From Arenibaculum pallidiluteum (GTDB lineage Bacteria > Pseudomonadota > Alphaproteobacteria > Azospirillales > Azospirillaceae), in the NCBI RefSeq assembly GCF_017355985.1, contig NZ_JAFIQU010000005.1:124001-188000 (forward strand): a stretch of 64,000 bases of DNA, read 5' to 3'. Each line of letters begins with the position of its first letter. The stretch's first letter is position 1. This document shows, one piece after another, positions 1-7,285 of the stretch. The notes under the pieces were generated by a model, which was given only the letters and a program-made list of their open reading frames with translations, was not told where the DNA came from and did not search any database. Position numbers and translations under genes: made by a program.

Positions 1-633
1 GAGCTGCTCGGGCACGGAAGCCGAATGGTCGATCACGTGATGGGCGCCGCGCTCGCGCACCCAGGCCTGCGACTCCGGACGCGACGCGGTGCCGATCACG
101 GTCAACCCGGTCAGGCGCCGGGCGAGCTGCACGGCGATGGAGCCGACGCCGCCTGCCGCGCCGAGGATCAGGATCGCATCGCCGGTCCGGGACTTGCCGA
201 CGGGGATGCGGAACCGGTCGAACAGCGATTCCCAGGCGGTGATGGAGGTCAGCGGCAGCGCGGCCGCGTCCGCGAAGGACAGGCTGCGCGGCTTGCGGCC
301 AACGATGCGCTCGTCGACCAAGGTGAACTCGGCATTGGTGCCGGGACGGGTCAGGTCACCCGCGAAGAAGACCTCGTCGCCGGGGCGGAAGAGGCTCGTC
401 TCCGGACCGGCCGCCTCGACGACGCCCGCCGCGTCCCAGCCGAGGATCACCGGTGTCTCGGGAGATTCCGGCTTGCGGCTCTTGCGGACCTTGGTGTCGA
501 CGGGGTTCACGGAGATCGCCTCGATCCGGACCAGCAGGTCGCGGGCGCCGGGCGTCGGCGTCGGGGTCTCGAAGTCGATGAGGCTGCCCGCGTCCTCGGC
601 GGGCAGGTTCTGGGTGAAGCCGATGGCCTTCAT
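1..633 (-). CDS. Zinc-type alcohol dehydrogenase / quinone oxidoreductase family protein (C-terminus cut by window edge)
   Basis: This is the N-terminal 211 codons of a medium-chain dehydrogenase/reductase of the YhdH/NADPH:quinone reductase kind. It begins MKAIGFTQNL; the GroES-like fold covers roughly residues 1-125 and the cofactor-binding Rossmann motif GAAGGVG lies at residues 158-164. No structural-zinc cysteine cluster is visible, which fits the quinone-oxidoreductase branch rather than true zinc dehydrogenases. The reading frame runs off the window start, so the C-terminal lobe is not seen. It is divergent from a LysR-type regulator across about 175 bp, so that regulator probably controls it in response to an electrophile or quinone. 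The substrate cannot be told from sequence. Confidence 0.88.
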   Translation of the reverse strand, partial: MKAIGFTQNLPAEDAGSLIDFETPTPTPGARDLLVRIEAISVNPVDTKVRKSRKPESPETPVILGWDAAGVVEAAGPETSLFRPGDEVFFAGDLTRPGTNAEFTLVDERIVGRKPRSLSFADAAALPLTSITAWESLFDRFRIPVGKSRTGDAILILGAAGGVGSIAVQLARRLTGLTVIGTASRPESQAWVRERGAHHVIDHSASVPEQL

Positions 634-751
634 GTCACGGTCCTTCCTGGTGTGGCTTTGCTGGTGCGGTATTCCCGGCGGGACGGCATGCGTCCCGGGA
701 TCAGGCATCGAAGTTATGCCCGCGGCTTTCCGTGGCCCATTCACCGGTGGC

Positions 752-766
752 GTAGATGTCCTCTAC
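752..766. promoter_or_regulatory. Probable LysR-regulator binding site
   Basis: A perfect inverted repeat, GTAGA-N5-TCTAC, contains the T-N11-A spacing (753 to 765) typical of LysR-family boxes. It sits about 40 bp ahead of the LysR-type gene and in the intergenic region shared with the divergent dehydrogenase gene. The assignment to this regulator is inferred from position. Confidence 0.5.
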
Positions 767-807
767 AATTCTGAATGGGGCCGGGCTGTCATCGCGGGGT
801 TCTCTAC

Positions 808-1707
808 ATGATCGATTGGGACGACGTGCGAAGCTTCCTGGCCGTCGCGCGGCACGGCAGCCTTTCAGCCGGTGCCCGGGCGCTCGGCGTCAGCCAACCG
901 ACCATGGGACGGCGCCTGGCCGAGCTGGAATCCCGCCTTGGCACGCGGCTTTTCGACCGGCTTCCCTCGGGGCACGTGCCGACCGCCGCCGGGCGCGCCG
1001 TCCTGGAATCGGCCGAGCGCATGGAGGCCGAGGCGCTGGCGATCGAGCGCGGGAACGCCGGGCGCGATGTCGGCGTCGCCGGATTCGTGCGCGCGACCAG
1101 CCCGGACTGGATCGGCCGTATGTTCCTGGCGCCGCTGATCGCGGAGTTCTGTCGCGTGCAGCGGCGCGTCACGGTGGAGCTGGTGACCGATCCGCGGGCC
1201 TACAGCCTGGCGCGCCGAGAGGCGGACATCGCATTCCGCCTCGTCCCCTTCGAGCAGCAGGAGGTCGTCCAGCGCAAGCTGCTCGACATCGCCTACGCGC
1301 TCTATGCGGCGCCATCCTATCTCGACCGGCACGGAGTGCCCGACTTCGCAAAGGGCGCGCCGGGGCACGCGCTGGTCCTCCTGAACGAGGGGCTGGCGGC
1401 GGCGGCGGACACCGTGTGGCTGACCGCCTTGGCGCGCGAGGCAACGATCGCGTTCCGGTGCAACGACCGCGGTGCGATGGCCACCGCGGCGGAGGCCGGA
1501 GCCGGCCTCGCCGTCCTGCCGACCGTGCTGGCCGAAGGCGCCCGGGGCCTCGTGCGGGTGCCTTCCCCGCCGGCTCCGGGGAGGACGCTGTACCTCGGCG
1601 TGCACGCCGATTGCCGCGACCTGCCGCGGGTCAGGGCGCTGGTCGAGCACCTTGCGCCGGCATTGCGGACGGGCTCGGTCGCCGGGTCGACCGAGCCCGT
1701 CCGTTGA
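808..1707 (+). CDS. LysR-family transcriptional regulator
   Basis: A 299-residue LysR regulator. The N-terminal winged helix-turn-helix spans about residues 3-60, with the characteristic stretch GSLSAGARALGVSQPTMGRR at 18-37; the rest is a periplasmic-binding-like effector domain. The open frame could begin 11 codons earlier, but MIDWDDVRSF at 808 is the usual start of this family. It is transcribed away from the dehydrogenase gene, the classic layout for a LysR regulator and its target. Its last 77 bp overlap the 3' end of the convergent exporter gene, and the overlap contains a strong hairpin. The effector is unknown. Confidence 0.9.
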   Translation: MIDWDDVRSFLAVARHGSLSAGARALGVSQPTMGRRLAELESRLGTRLFDRLPSGHVPTAAGRAVLESAERMEAEALAIERGNAGRDVGVAGFVRATSPDWIGRMFLAPLIAEFCRVQRRVTVELVTDPRAYSLARREADIAFRLVPFEQQEVVQRKLLDIAYALYAAPSYLDRHGVPDFAKGAPGHALVLLNEGLAAAADTVWLTALAREATIAFRCNDRGAMATAAEAGAGLAVLPTVLAEGARGLVRVPSPPAPGRTLYLGVHADCRDLPRVRALVEHLAPALRTGSVAGSTEPVR

Positions 1708-2611
1708 CGATCATGACTCCTGCGGCGATCACCGCAGCCCCGGCCCAGACCCAGGGAGAGTAGGTCTCGCCGAAGGCGAGCGCGCCGGAAGCAAGGCCGC
1801 AGGCGGTCGCGACGTAGCCGATCTGGCTGAGATAGACGGGCCCGGCCACGCTCTGCAGCCGGAAGAAGAGCACCGCCTGGAGCGTCGATGCCGCGACCTG
1901 CGCCGCCAGCAGCCATGGCGTCGCAAGCGCCGAGCCAAGGACCAGGGGCGGCCAACCGCCGGCGAGCGCCGCCACGGCGACCCATGCGGCGCCCGCGAGC
2001 ATGGTTCCGGCGGCCAGGGTCAGCGGGCTCGATCCCGCCGGCCAGCGCAGGGTCCGGTACACGTTGCCCGCGGCGACCGACACCGGAATGGCGAGGGCGA
2101 GCGCCATCCAGCCCAGGAGGTCCGGGGAGGGCAGCGCGCCTCGCGGCAGGACGATCAGCGCCGCACCCGCGAAGCCGATGCCGATCCCAAGGAGCCGTCG
2201 GGGGCCCGGCCGCTCCAGCCCAATCGCTGCGGCCATCAGCAGGGTCAGGAGCGGCGGCAGCGTGTAGACGACCGACGCCAAGCCGGCGCCGAGGCGCGGC
2301 ACCGCCGCGAAGAGGATCATGTTGGGCAGCGCCATGGTGAGCAGGCCGGAGGCCGCCGAGTAGCGCAGGAGACGTCCTGTCCGCGGACGCGGCGCCCCCG
2401 TGGCGAGGGAGAGGGCCGACAGAGTAGCCCCGGCGCCCAGCAACATCCCGTACGCCCAGCCCAGCGGCGCGACGCCTGCCGCGGCGGCGAGCTTGGCCGC
2501 CGGAAACGTGGCGCCGATCAGGCCGCCCACGGCGAGCAGCAGCAGCAGCGGCTCCAGCCGCCTGGACTCCGTCTGCCTGCTGGCGGGATCGAGGAGGAGG
2601 CACTCCGCCAT
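1631..2611 (-). CDS. EamA/DMT-family transporter (RhaT-like exporter)
   Basis: A membrane protein of about 326 residues with ten predicted hydrophobic helices in two EamA repeats, as in drug/metabolite exporters. Candidate starts exist at 2668, 2620 and 2611; 2611 (MAECLLLDPASR) is preferred because a GGAG Shine-Dalgarno sequence lies 9 nt upstream, whereas the 2620 ATG directly abuts that GGAG. It is divergent from a MarR-family gene, with a perfect palindrome between them, so MarR-type repression relieved by an exported toxic compound is likely. Substrate unknown. The 3' end overlaps the LysR gene. Confidence 0.88.
   Translation of the reverse strand: MAECLLLDPASRQTESRRLEPLLLLLAVGGLIGATFPAAKLAAAAGVAPLGWAYGMLLGAGATLSALSLATGAPRPRTGRLLRYSAASGLLTMALPNMILFAAVPRLGAGLASVVYTLPPLLTLLMAAAIGLERPGPRRLLGIGIGFAGAALIVLPRGALPSPDLLGWMALALAIPVSVAAGNVYRTLRWPAGSSPLTLAAGTMLAGAAWVAVAALAGGWPPLVLGSALATPWLLAAQVAASTLQAVLFFRLQSVAGPVYLSQIGYVATACGLASGALAFGETYSPWVWAGAAVIAAGVMIVNGRARSTRRPSPSAMPAQGARPAP
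1667..1702. terminator. Bidirectional hairpin inside the overlap of two convergent genes
   Basis: A perfect 14-bp stem (1667-1680 pairing with 1689-1702) with an 8-nt loop. It lies inside both the last codons of the LysR gene and the last codons of the EamA gene, so it codes for both proteins while probably stopping transcription from either side. There is no T-tract on either side, as is common in very GC-rich genomes. Confidence 0.6.
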
Positions 2612-2627
2612 GTCGATCATCTCCGGA

Positions 2628-2647
2628 ATATCTTTGTGCAAAGATAT
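2628..2647. promoter_or_regulatory. MarR-type operator palindrome
   Basis: ATATCTTTGTGCAAAGATAT is a perfect inverted repeat (9-bp arms, 2-bp centre) and is strikingly AT-rich for this genome. It lies between the divergent EamA exporter and MarR genes, 17 nt upstream of the chosen exporter start. MarR-family dimers bind palindromes of this size; the pairing with the adjacent regulator is inferred. Confidence 0.75.
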
Positions 2648-2710
2648 CCGTTCGCCGCTTTGCGTCAAGCCGGATCCGGGCTATCACGGAATGCCGAGGA
2701 GGCGGACCCG

Positions 2711-3253
2711 ATGGTGCCGAAGGACGCGACCCAGTCCGCAGGCGATGCCGAGCCGGACCATGTCGACGAGCTGCGCGCCCAGTGGGCGCGGGAGATGCCG
2801 GGGCTGGACACCGAACCCATGGCCCTGCTCGGGCGCGCCTACCGCATCACGCGCCTGGCTCGCCCCGTCATCGAGGCGAACTTCGCGCGGTTCGGGATAG
2901 ACGGCGGCGAGTTCGACGTGCTGGCGGCCCTGCGGCGCTCCGGCCCCCCGTTCACGCTGACGCCGACGCGGCTTTACGATCTGCTGATGATCTCCTCCGG
3001 TGGGCTCACGCATCGGCTCCGCCGTCTCGAGGAGGCGGGGCTCGTCGCGCGCGAGCCCTCGGCCGAGGACCGCCGCAGCCTCGCCGTCCGCCTTACCGCG
3101 CAGGGGCGGCAGATCGTCGAGGCCGCCTTCCGCGCCGACATGGAGGTGGAGGCCGGGCTGCTGGACGGCCTCGCCCCCGAGGATCGCCGCGCGCTGGAGG
3201 TGCTGCTGCGCAAGCTCCATAAGATCGTGCGTCAGCGCAGCCGCGCCGACTGA
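2711..3253 (+). CDS. MarR-family transcriptional regulator
   Basis: A 180-residue MarR regulator starting MVPKDATQS. The winged helix region shows the family pattern: YDLLMISSGGLTHRLRRLEE as recognition helix and the wing EPSAEDRRSLAVRLTAQGR with the conserved D-R-R motif. An N-terminal extension of about 40 residues precedes the first dimerisation helix. The upstream open frame continues far 5', but that part is a shadow of the exporter gene. Divergent from the EamA exporter, which it probably represses through the palindrome at 2628-2647. Ligand unknown. Confidence 0.9.
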   Translation: MVPKDATQSAGDAEPDHVDELRAQWAREMPGLDTEPMALLGRAYRITRLARPVIEANFARFGIDGGEFDVLAALRRSGPPFTLTPTRLYDLLMISSGGLTHRLRRLEEAGLVAREPSAEDRRSLAVRLTAQGRQIVEAAFRADMEVEAGLLDGLAPEDRRALEVLLRKLHKIVRQRSRAD

Positions 3254-3331
3254 GCGGCCGTGCAGCCATCTGGCGACGCAGCCATCCGGTGATAGAGTGC
3301 GCCCCCTCGACAAGCACTGGGGAGGAGCGAG

Positions 3332-4399
3332 ATGCCGGACGACGCCGCGAGGACCGACGGGCTGCCGCCCGAGATCACAGGCCCCTCGGCTTGGTACGGG
3401 CCCGACATGGCGCGCTCGCGCGACTGGATCATCCCGCTGGAGCCCAGCGAGGTCGCCGAGCTGGACGCCGCCGCAAGGCGGATCGCCGAGAGCGGCCGGG
3501 AGATCGCGACGCTGACGCGGGACGACTTCCCGCTGCCGACGCTCGGGCCGAGGCTCCTGTCCGTCCTGAAGGAGGTGCTGGACGGCCGGGGCTTCGCGCT
3601 GCTGCGGGGGCTGCCGGTGGAGCGATGGTCCATCCGCGAGGCGGCCGCCGCCTTCTTCGGGCTGGGAACGCATCTCGGCAGCGCGCGGTCCCAGAACGCC
3701 AAGGGCCACGTCCTCGGCCATGTCCGCGACCTGGGGCTGAGCTCCAGGGATCCCGCCGTGCGGATCTATCAGACGCGCGAGCGCCAGACCTTCCACACGG
3801 ATTCCTGCGATGTGGTCGGCCTGCTTTGCCTGAAGACGGCGCGGGCGGGAGGGCTCTCGGCGCTCGTGAGCTCGGTCACGATCTTCAACGAGATGCGGCG
3901 GAGGCGGCCGGAGCTTCTCAAGCTGCTGCTGGAGCCCATCGCGACCGACCGGCGCGGCGAGGTGCCGGAGGGGCAGAGGCCCTACTTCATGATCCCGGTG
4001 TTCAACTGGTACCAGGGGCACCTGTCGGCGATCTACCAGCGGCAGTATGTCGATTCCGCCCAGCGATTTCCCGATGCGCCGCGGATCACGCCCGATCTCG
4101 CGGCGGCGCTGGACCTCCTCGACTCGCTGGCCGACGACCCGGCGCTCAACTTCACAATGGCGCTGGAGCCCGGCGACGTGCAGCTCGTCAACAATCACGT
4201 TCTGCTGCATGACCGGACGGACTTCGAGGACTGGCCGGAGCCCGAGCGCAAGAGGCACCTGCTGCGACTCTGGCTGGCCGCCGGAACGCGGCCCCTGCCG
4301 CCGGCCTATGCCGAGCGCTTCGGCTCCGTCGTCCCGGGGGCGCGCGGCGGGATCATCGTACCCGGCACCATGCTGAACGCGCCGCTGGACGCGATCTGA
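3332..4399 (+). CDS. TauD/TfdA-family Fe(II)/2-oxoglutarate dioxygenase
   Basis: A 355-residue non-heme iron dioxygenase. The facial triad is visible as H155-x-D157 (in QTFHTDSCD) and the distal H293 (NNHVLLHDR), and R312 is placed to bind 2-oxoglutarate. It uses 2-oxoglutarate and O2 to hydroxylate a substrate; the protein resembles the SyrP/clavaminate-synthase-like TauD proteins rather than taurine dioxygenase itself, so taurine is not implied. A purine-rich GGGGAGGAGCG precedes the ATG. Neighbours (MarR gene, small ORF, Ohr) do not reveal the substrate. Confidence 0.88.
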   Translation: MPDDAARTDGLPPEITGPSAWYGPDMARSRDWIIPLEPSEVAELDAAARRIAESGREIATLTRDDFPLPTLGPRLLSVLKEVLDGRGFALLRGLPVERWSIREAAAAFFGLGTHLGSARSQNAKGHVLGHVRDLGLSSRDPAVRIYQTRERQTFHTDSCDVVGLLCLKTARAGGLSALVSSVTIFNEMRRRRPELLKLLLEPIATDRRGEVPEGQRPYFMIPVFNWYQGHLSAIYQRQYVDSAQRFPDAPRITPDLAAALDLLDSLADDPALNFTMALEPGDVQLVNNHVLLHDRTDFEDWPEPERKRHLLRLWLAAGTRPLPPAYAERFGSVVPGARGGIIVPGTMLNAPLDAI

Positions 4400-4478
4400 G
4401 GTCCGCGTCGGCGGCCATCCGCGGAACCCGTGCCGGAAATGCCGGTTCACCTGGTCCCAGCCGAGTGGAGCGCAGCCG

Positions 4479-4640
4479 ATGACCACGGAGAAGGACCGGA
4501 GCCAGACCGAGCAGGATGTCTCCAGCCCGAATCAGGATCCGAACCACAAGGTCCCGGCCGACAGGCCCGGAGAGCCCCCGACCGCCCGGCAGCCGGGATC
4601 GCAGGGGACGCAGGACAGCATCAACACGACCTCGGCGTGA
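4479..4640 (+). CDS. Small hydrophilic, probably disordered protein
   Basis: A 53-codon frame, MTTEKDRSQTEQD to its stop, rich in Gln, Pro, Asp, Glu and Thr with no hydrophobic core, Cys or aromatic residues. A GTGGAG sequence 6-7 nt ahead of the ATG is a reasonable ribosome site, and a strong hairpin follows 30 bp after the stop, supporting a real small transcript. The composition resembles small stress-associated disordered proteins of soil alphaproteobacteria, but no family is recognised. Confidence 0.5.
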   Translation: MTTEKDRSQTEQDVSSPNQDPNHKVPADRPGEPPTARQPGSQGTQDSINTTSA

Positions 4641-4670
4641 ACGCCACGGCCCTGCCGGCGCGTGGCGCGC

Positions 4671-4702
4671 CGTCCCCGAGCCTCGTCGGAGGCTCGGGGA
4701 CG
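4671..4702. terminator. Strong hairpin terminator between convergent genes
   Basis: A perfect 14-bp stem (4671-4684 with 4689-4702) closed by the tetraloop GTCG. It sits between the small hydrophilic ORF and the convergent ohr gene and probably terminates both. Confidence 0.75.
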
Positions 4703-4730
4703 ACGACGCGCGGTCGGGGTCAGGATGCGG

Positions 4731-5153
4731 TCAGATCACCGAGACGCGGACGTCGAGGCTACCCTTGGTGGCGTGCGAGTACGGGCAGACCACATGGGCC
4801 TTGCCGGCAAGCCGCTCGGCCGTCTCGCGGTCGATGCCGGGCAGCGAGACGGCGAGCGCCACGTCGAGGCCGAAGCCGGTGCCGTCCTCGCGCGGGCCGA
4901 TGCCGACGGTCGCGGTCACCGAGGCTTCCGCGGGGACCTTCACCTTCTCCTGGCCGGCGACGTATTTCAGGGCGCCGAGGAAGCAGGCGGAATAGCCCGC
5001 CGCGAAGAGCTGCTCGGGGTTGGTGCCGGTACCGCCGCCGCCGCCGAGCTCCTTCGGCGTGGAAAGCTGGACCTGCAGCCGGCCGTCCTCGCTGGCCGCC
5101 GTGCCCTCGCGGCCGCCCGTCGCGCTCGCCTTGGTCGTGTAGAGGATCGCCAT
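4731..5153 (-). CDS. ohr: Organic hydroperoxide resistance protein Ohr
   Basis: A 140-residue OsmC/Ohr peroxidase that reduces organic and lipid hydroperoxides in the cytoplasm using lipoylated proteins. The peroxidatic Cys57 (GYSACFLGAL) and resolving Cys123 (HVVCPYSHA) are present, as is Arg15 in GGREG, which activates the thiol in this family. The frame could extend to 5216, but MAILYTTKASATGG at 5153 is the family start and GGGAGCAA precedes it. It is divergent from an OhrR-like gene with an operator-like sequence between them. Confidence 0.95.
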   Translation of the reverse strand: MAILYTTKASATGGREGTAASEDGRLQVQLSTPKELGGGGGTGTNPEQLFAAGYSACFLGALKYVAGQEKVKVPAEASVTATVGIGPREDGTGFGLDVALAVSLPGIDRETAERLAGKAHVVCPYSHATKGSLDVRVSVI

Positions 5154-5215
5154 CGTCGTTGCTCCCTTGTCTGGCCGCGTCGGAGCGGCGTTGGTGTATG
5201 GAGATGAGTATCGCA

Positions 5216-5226
5216 CGATTAAATCG
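5216..5226. promoter_or_regulatory. Candidate OhrR operator
   Basis: CGATT-A-AATCG is a perfect 5-1-5 palindrome in the ohr/ohrR intergenic region. Its core ATTAAAT matches the core of known OhrR boxes (which have the form TACAATT-A-AATTGTA). A direct repeat ATCGCACG flanks it. Binding by the adjacent OhrR is inferred. Confidence 0.6.
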
Positions 5227-5330
5227 CACGCAAAGAAATAGCGCGCATATCGGTCATGCGGTCTTCGCGTTCGGCTGCGGGAGACCCCTTGCCTAGGCTG
5301 CCGGTTTCTTTTCGGAGCAGGCCGGCCTCA

Positions 5331-5831
5331 ATGCAGAACACCGCAGCGGACAAGATCGCCAGGGACAGGCTCGCGGCGGGCGCGCTCGCCCTCGACCGCC
5401 AGCTCTGCTTCGCGGTCTATTCGGCGGGGCTCGCCTTCTCGCGCCGCTACAAGCCGATCCTGAACGCCCTTGGCCTGACCTACCCCCAATACCTCGTGAT
5501 GCTCGTGCTCTGGGAGGAGGACGGCGGCTCGGTGAAGGATATCGGCGAAAGGCTCTCGCTCGATTCCGCGACGCTGACGCCGCTGCTCAAGCGCCTGGAG
5601 GAGGGCGGACTCGTCACCCGGGAGCGCGATCCCGCGGACGAGCGCCGGGTCCGCATCCGGCTGACGGAAGCAGGCCGCGCGCTCAGGGCGCGCGCGGAGC
5701 CGGTGCCCGCGATGATGGGCTGCGCCATCGGGCTACAATCAGAGGCGCTGGAGCGCCTCCGCGCGGATCTCGAGCACCTCCGCCGCTCCCTCTCCGGCGA
5801 GGAGGAGCGGGGCGGGGACGCTCCGGCCTAG
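5331..5831 (+). CDS. ohrR: OhrR-type MarR-family peroxide sensor
   Basis: A 166-residue MarR regulator starting MQNTAADK. Cys26 in LDRQLCFAVYSAG occupies the place of the redox-sensing cysteine of OhrR, and the YPQYLVMLVLWE and GGLVTRERDPADERRVRIRL segments are typical of the subfamily. It represses ohr until the cysteine is oxidised by an organic hydroperoxide. No second cysteine lies in the usual position for a two-Cys OhrR; Cys151 is far C-terminal, so a one-Cys (mixed disulfide) mechanism is possible. The frame overlaps the convergent glycosyltransferase gene by 4 bp. Confidence 0.9.
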   Translation: MQNTAADKIARDRLAAGALALDRQLCFAVYSAGLAFSRRYKPILNALGLTYPQYLVMLVLWEEDGGSVKDIGERLSLDSATLTPLLKRLEEGGLVTRERDPADERRVRIRLTEAGRALRARAEPVPAMMGCAIGLQSEALERLRADLEHLRRSLSGEEERGGDAPA

Positions 5832-7081
5832 CGGCGCTCCGCAGAAAGCCCGGCAGCCAGGCGCCACTGGGCCAGGACGCGCTCTGCCACGCCCTCCCAG
5901 GTATGCGCCTCGGCATGGGCGCGGATCCGTGCGGGATCCCACGGGCGCTGCAGCGCCTGGGCGAGGGCGGTTTGCAGGGCGGCGCGATCCTCGGCATCGC
6001 CGAAGACGATGCCGGCGAAGTCGGGGACCATGTGGCCGACATGGCCGACGCGGCTCGCCACGACGGGCCGCGCGCAGGCCATCGCCTCCCACACGACGTT
6101 GGGGCAGCCCTCGAGGTCGCTCGCCAGGACGAAGACGTCGGCGGCGGCCAGCCAGTCCGCCACGCCTTCGGGCGACTGGGGCCCCGCCATGATCACGTGG
6201 CGCTCCAGGCCGCGCTCGGCGATCCGCCGCGCGAGGTCCGCGCTGTTGTCGCCCTCCTTGCCCGGGCCGCCGACGATCGCGAAGGCCAGGTCCGGCACGT
6301 CGCGCAGCAGCTCCGGCAGGACATCCAGCACCCGGTGGAAGCCCTTGCGCGGCGACAAGTGCCCGACCGAGACGAGCAGCGGCCCCGCATGACCGCATCC
6401 GACGGCGCGGCGCGCCTCGGCCTTGTCCCGGGGGTGGAAGCGGGCGGCGTCGACGCCGTTCTCGATCACCGATACGCGCTCGCCCGGAACGCCCGCGGCC
6501 CGCGCCAGCGCCGCGAGCGGCTCCGCCACCGCGATGACGCGGTCGGCCTGGCGCAGTCCCCAGCGGGCTGCGCGTCCGCGCAAGGGATCCTCCCAGATCA
6601 TGGGCAGGGTCCCGCGCTCGGTCATCACCACGGGAAGTCCGAGCCAGCGCCCCAGCAGCGCCGCGGCGAAGCCCTCGGGATAGGCGAAATGGGCGTCGAT
6701 CAGGTCGAAGCCGCCGGTCTCGCGCATCAGGCGGCGCACTGTCGGCAGGGCCGAGATCGCGAGCGCAAACCCGTCGGTGGCTTTCAGGATCCCGGGAACG
6801 TAGCGGAAGGTCGGATGCGCGACGGGCAGGCCCGCGCGCCGCTCGGCGGTCACGGTGCTGTGCGGGCGCCAGGGAAAGCGCGCGACCGGCGCGACGACCC
6901 GGATGTCGGCATGTGCCGCCAGATGGCGCAGCCGCTCCTGAACGAAGAGCCCGTGCAGCGGCGCGCCGGGGTTCGGAAAGACAGTGCTGAGCGACAGGAC
7001 GCGGAGCCGGGGCGCGTCGGCGGCCAGCGCCTCGGATGTGGGCAGGTCGCGGGGCGGGAGCGTGTTCAGGGCCTGTCGCAT
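5828..7081 (-). CDS. GT4-family glycosyltransferase
   Basis: A 417-residue GT-B-fold glycosyltransferase. The acceptor domain begins after about 30 residues (LRVLSLSTVFPNPGAPLHG) and the donor domain shows VSVGHLSPRKGFHRVL and the E-x7-E region EGCPNVVWEAMACARPVV. It adds a sugar to a lipid-linked oligosaccharide at the cytoplasmic face. The start at 7081 is chosen (MRQALNT); an upstream ATG at 7147 is possible. It is divergent from the amidotransferase gene and, with the GT4 gene at 9331, forms an outlying part of the exopolysaccharide system. The same frame stays open up to 9247 only as antisense to the amidotransferase. Confidence 0.9.
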   Translation of the reverse strand: MRQALNTLPPRDLPTSEALAADAPRLRVLSLSTVFPNPGAPLHGLFVQERLRHLAAHADIRVVAPVARFPWRPHSTVTAERRAGLPVAHPTFRYVPGILKATDGFALAISALPTVRRLMRETGGFDLIDAHFAYPEGFAAALLGRWLGLPVVMTERGTLPMIWEDPLRGRAARWGLRQADRVIAVAEPLAALARAAGVPGERVSVIENGVDAARFHPRDKAEARRAVGCGHAGPLLVSVGHLSPRKGFHRVLDVLPELLRDVPDLAFAIVGGPGKEGDNSADLARRIAERGLERHVIMAGPQSPEGVADWLAAADVFVLASDLEGCPNVVWEAMACARPVVASRVGHVGHMVPDFAGIVFGDAEDRAALQTALAQALQRPWDPARIRAHAEAHTWEGVAERVLAQWRLAAGLSAERR

Positions 7082-7285
7082 GGGATCCTTGGATGCAGCG
7101 CCGGTCCCACCATCGTGAGGGTGGAGGCGCTGCCGGCAAGGCTCCATGCGGATTACCGCTTCAAGCCCGATGCCACGTGGTTTCCCTCCAAAGATGGTCG
7201 GGTGATCGCCCGATGCGCCGCGCCGCGCCGCCGCGAGCCCGGCTAGCGTTGCATCGACCCGAGACGGTGTGGGGCTCGCCAAGTC

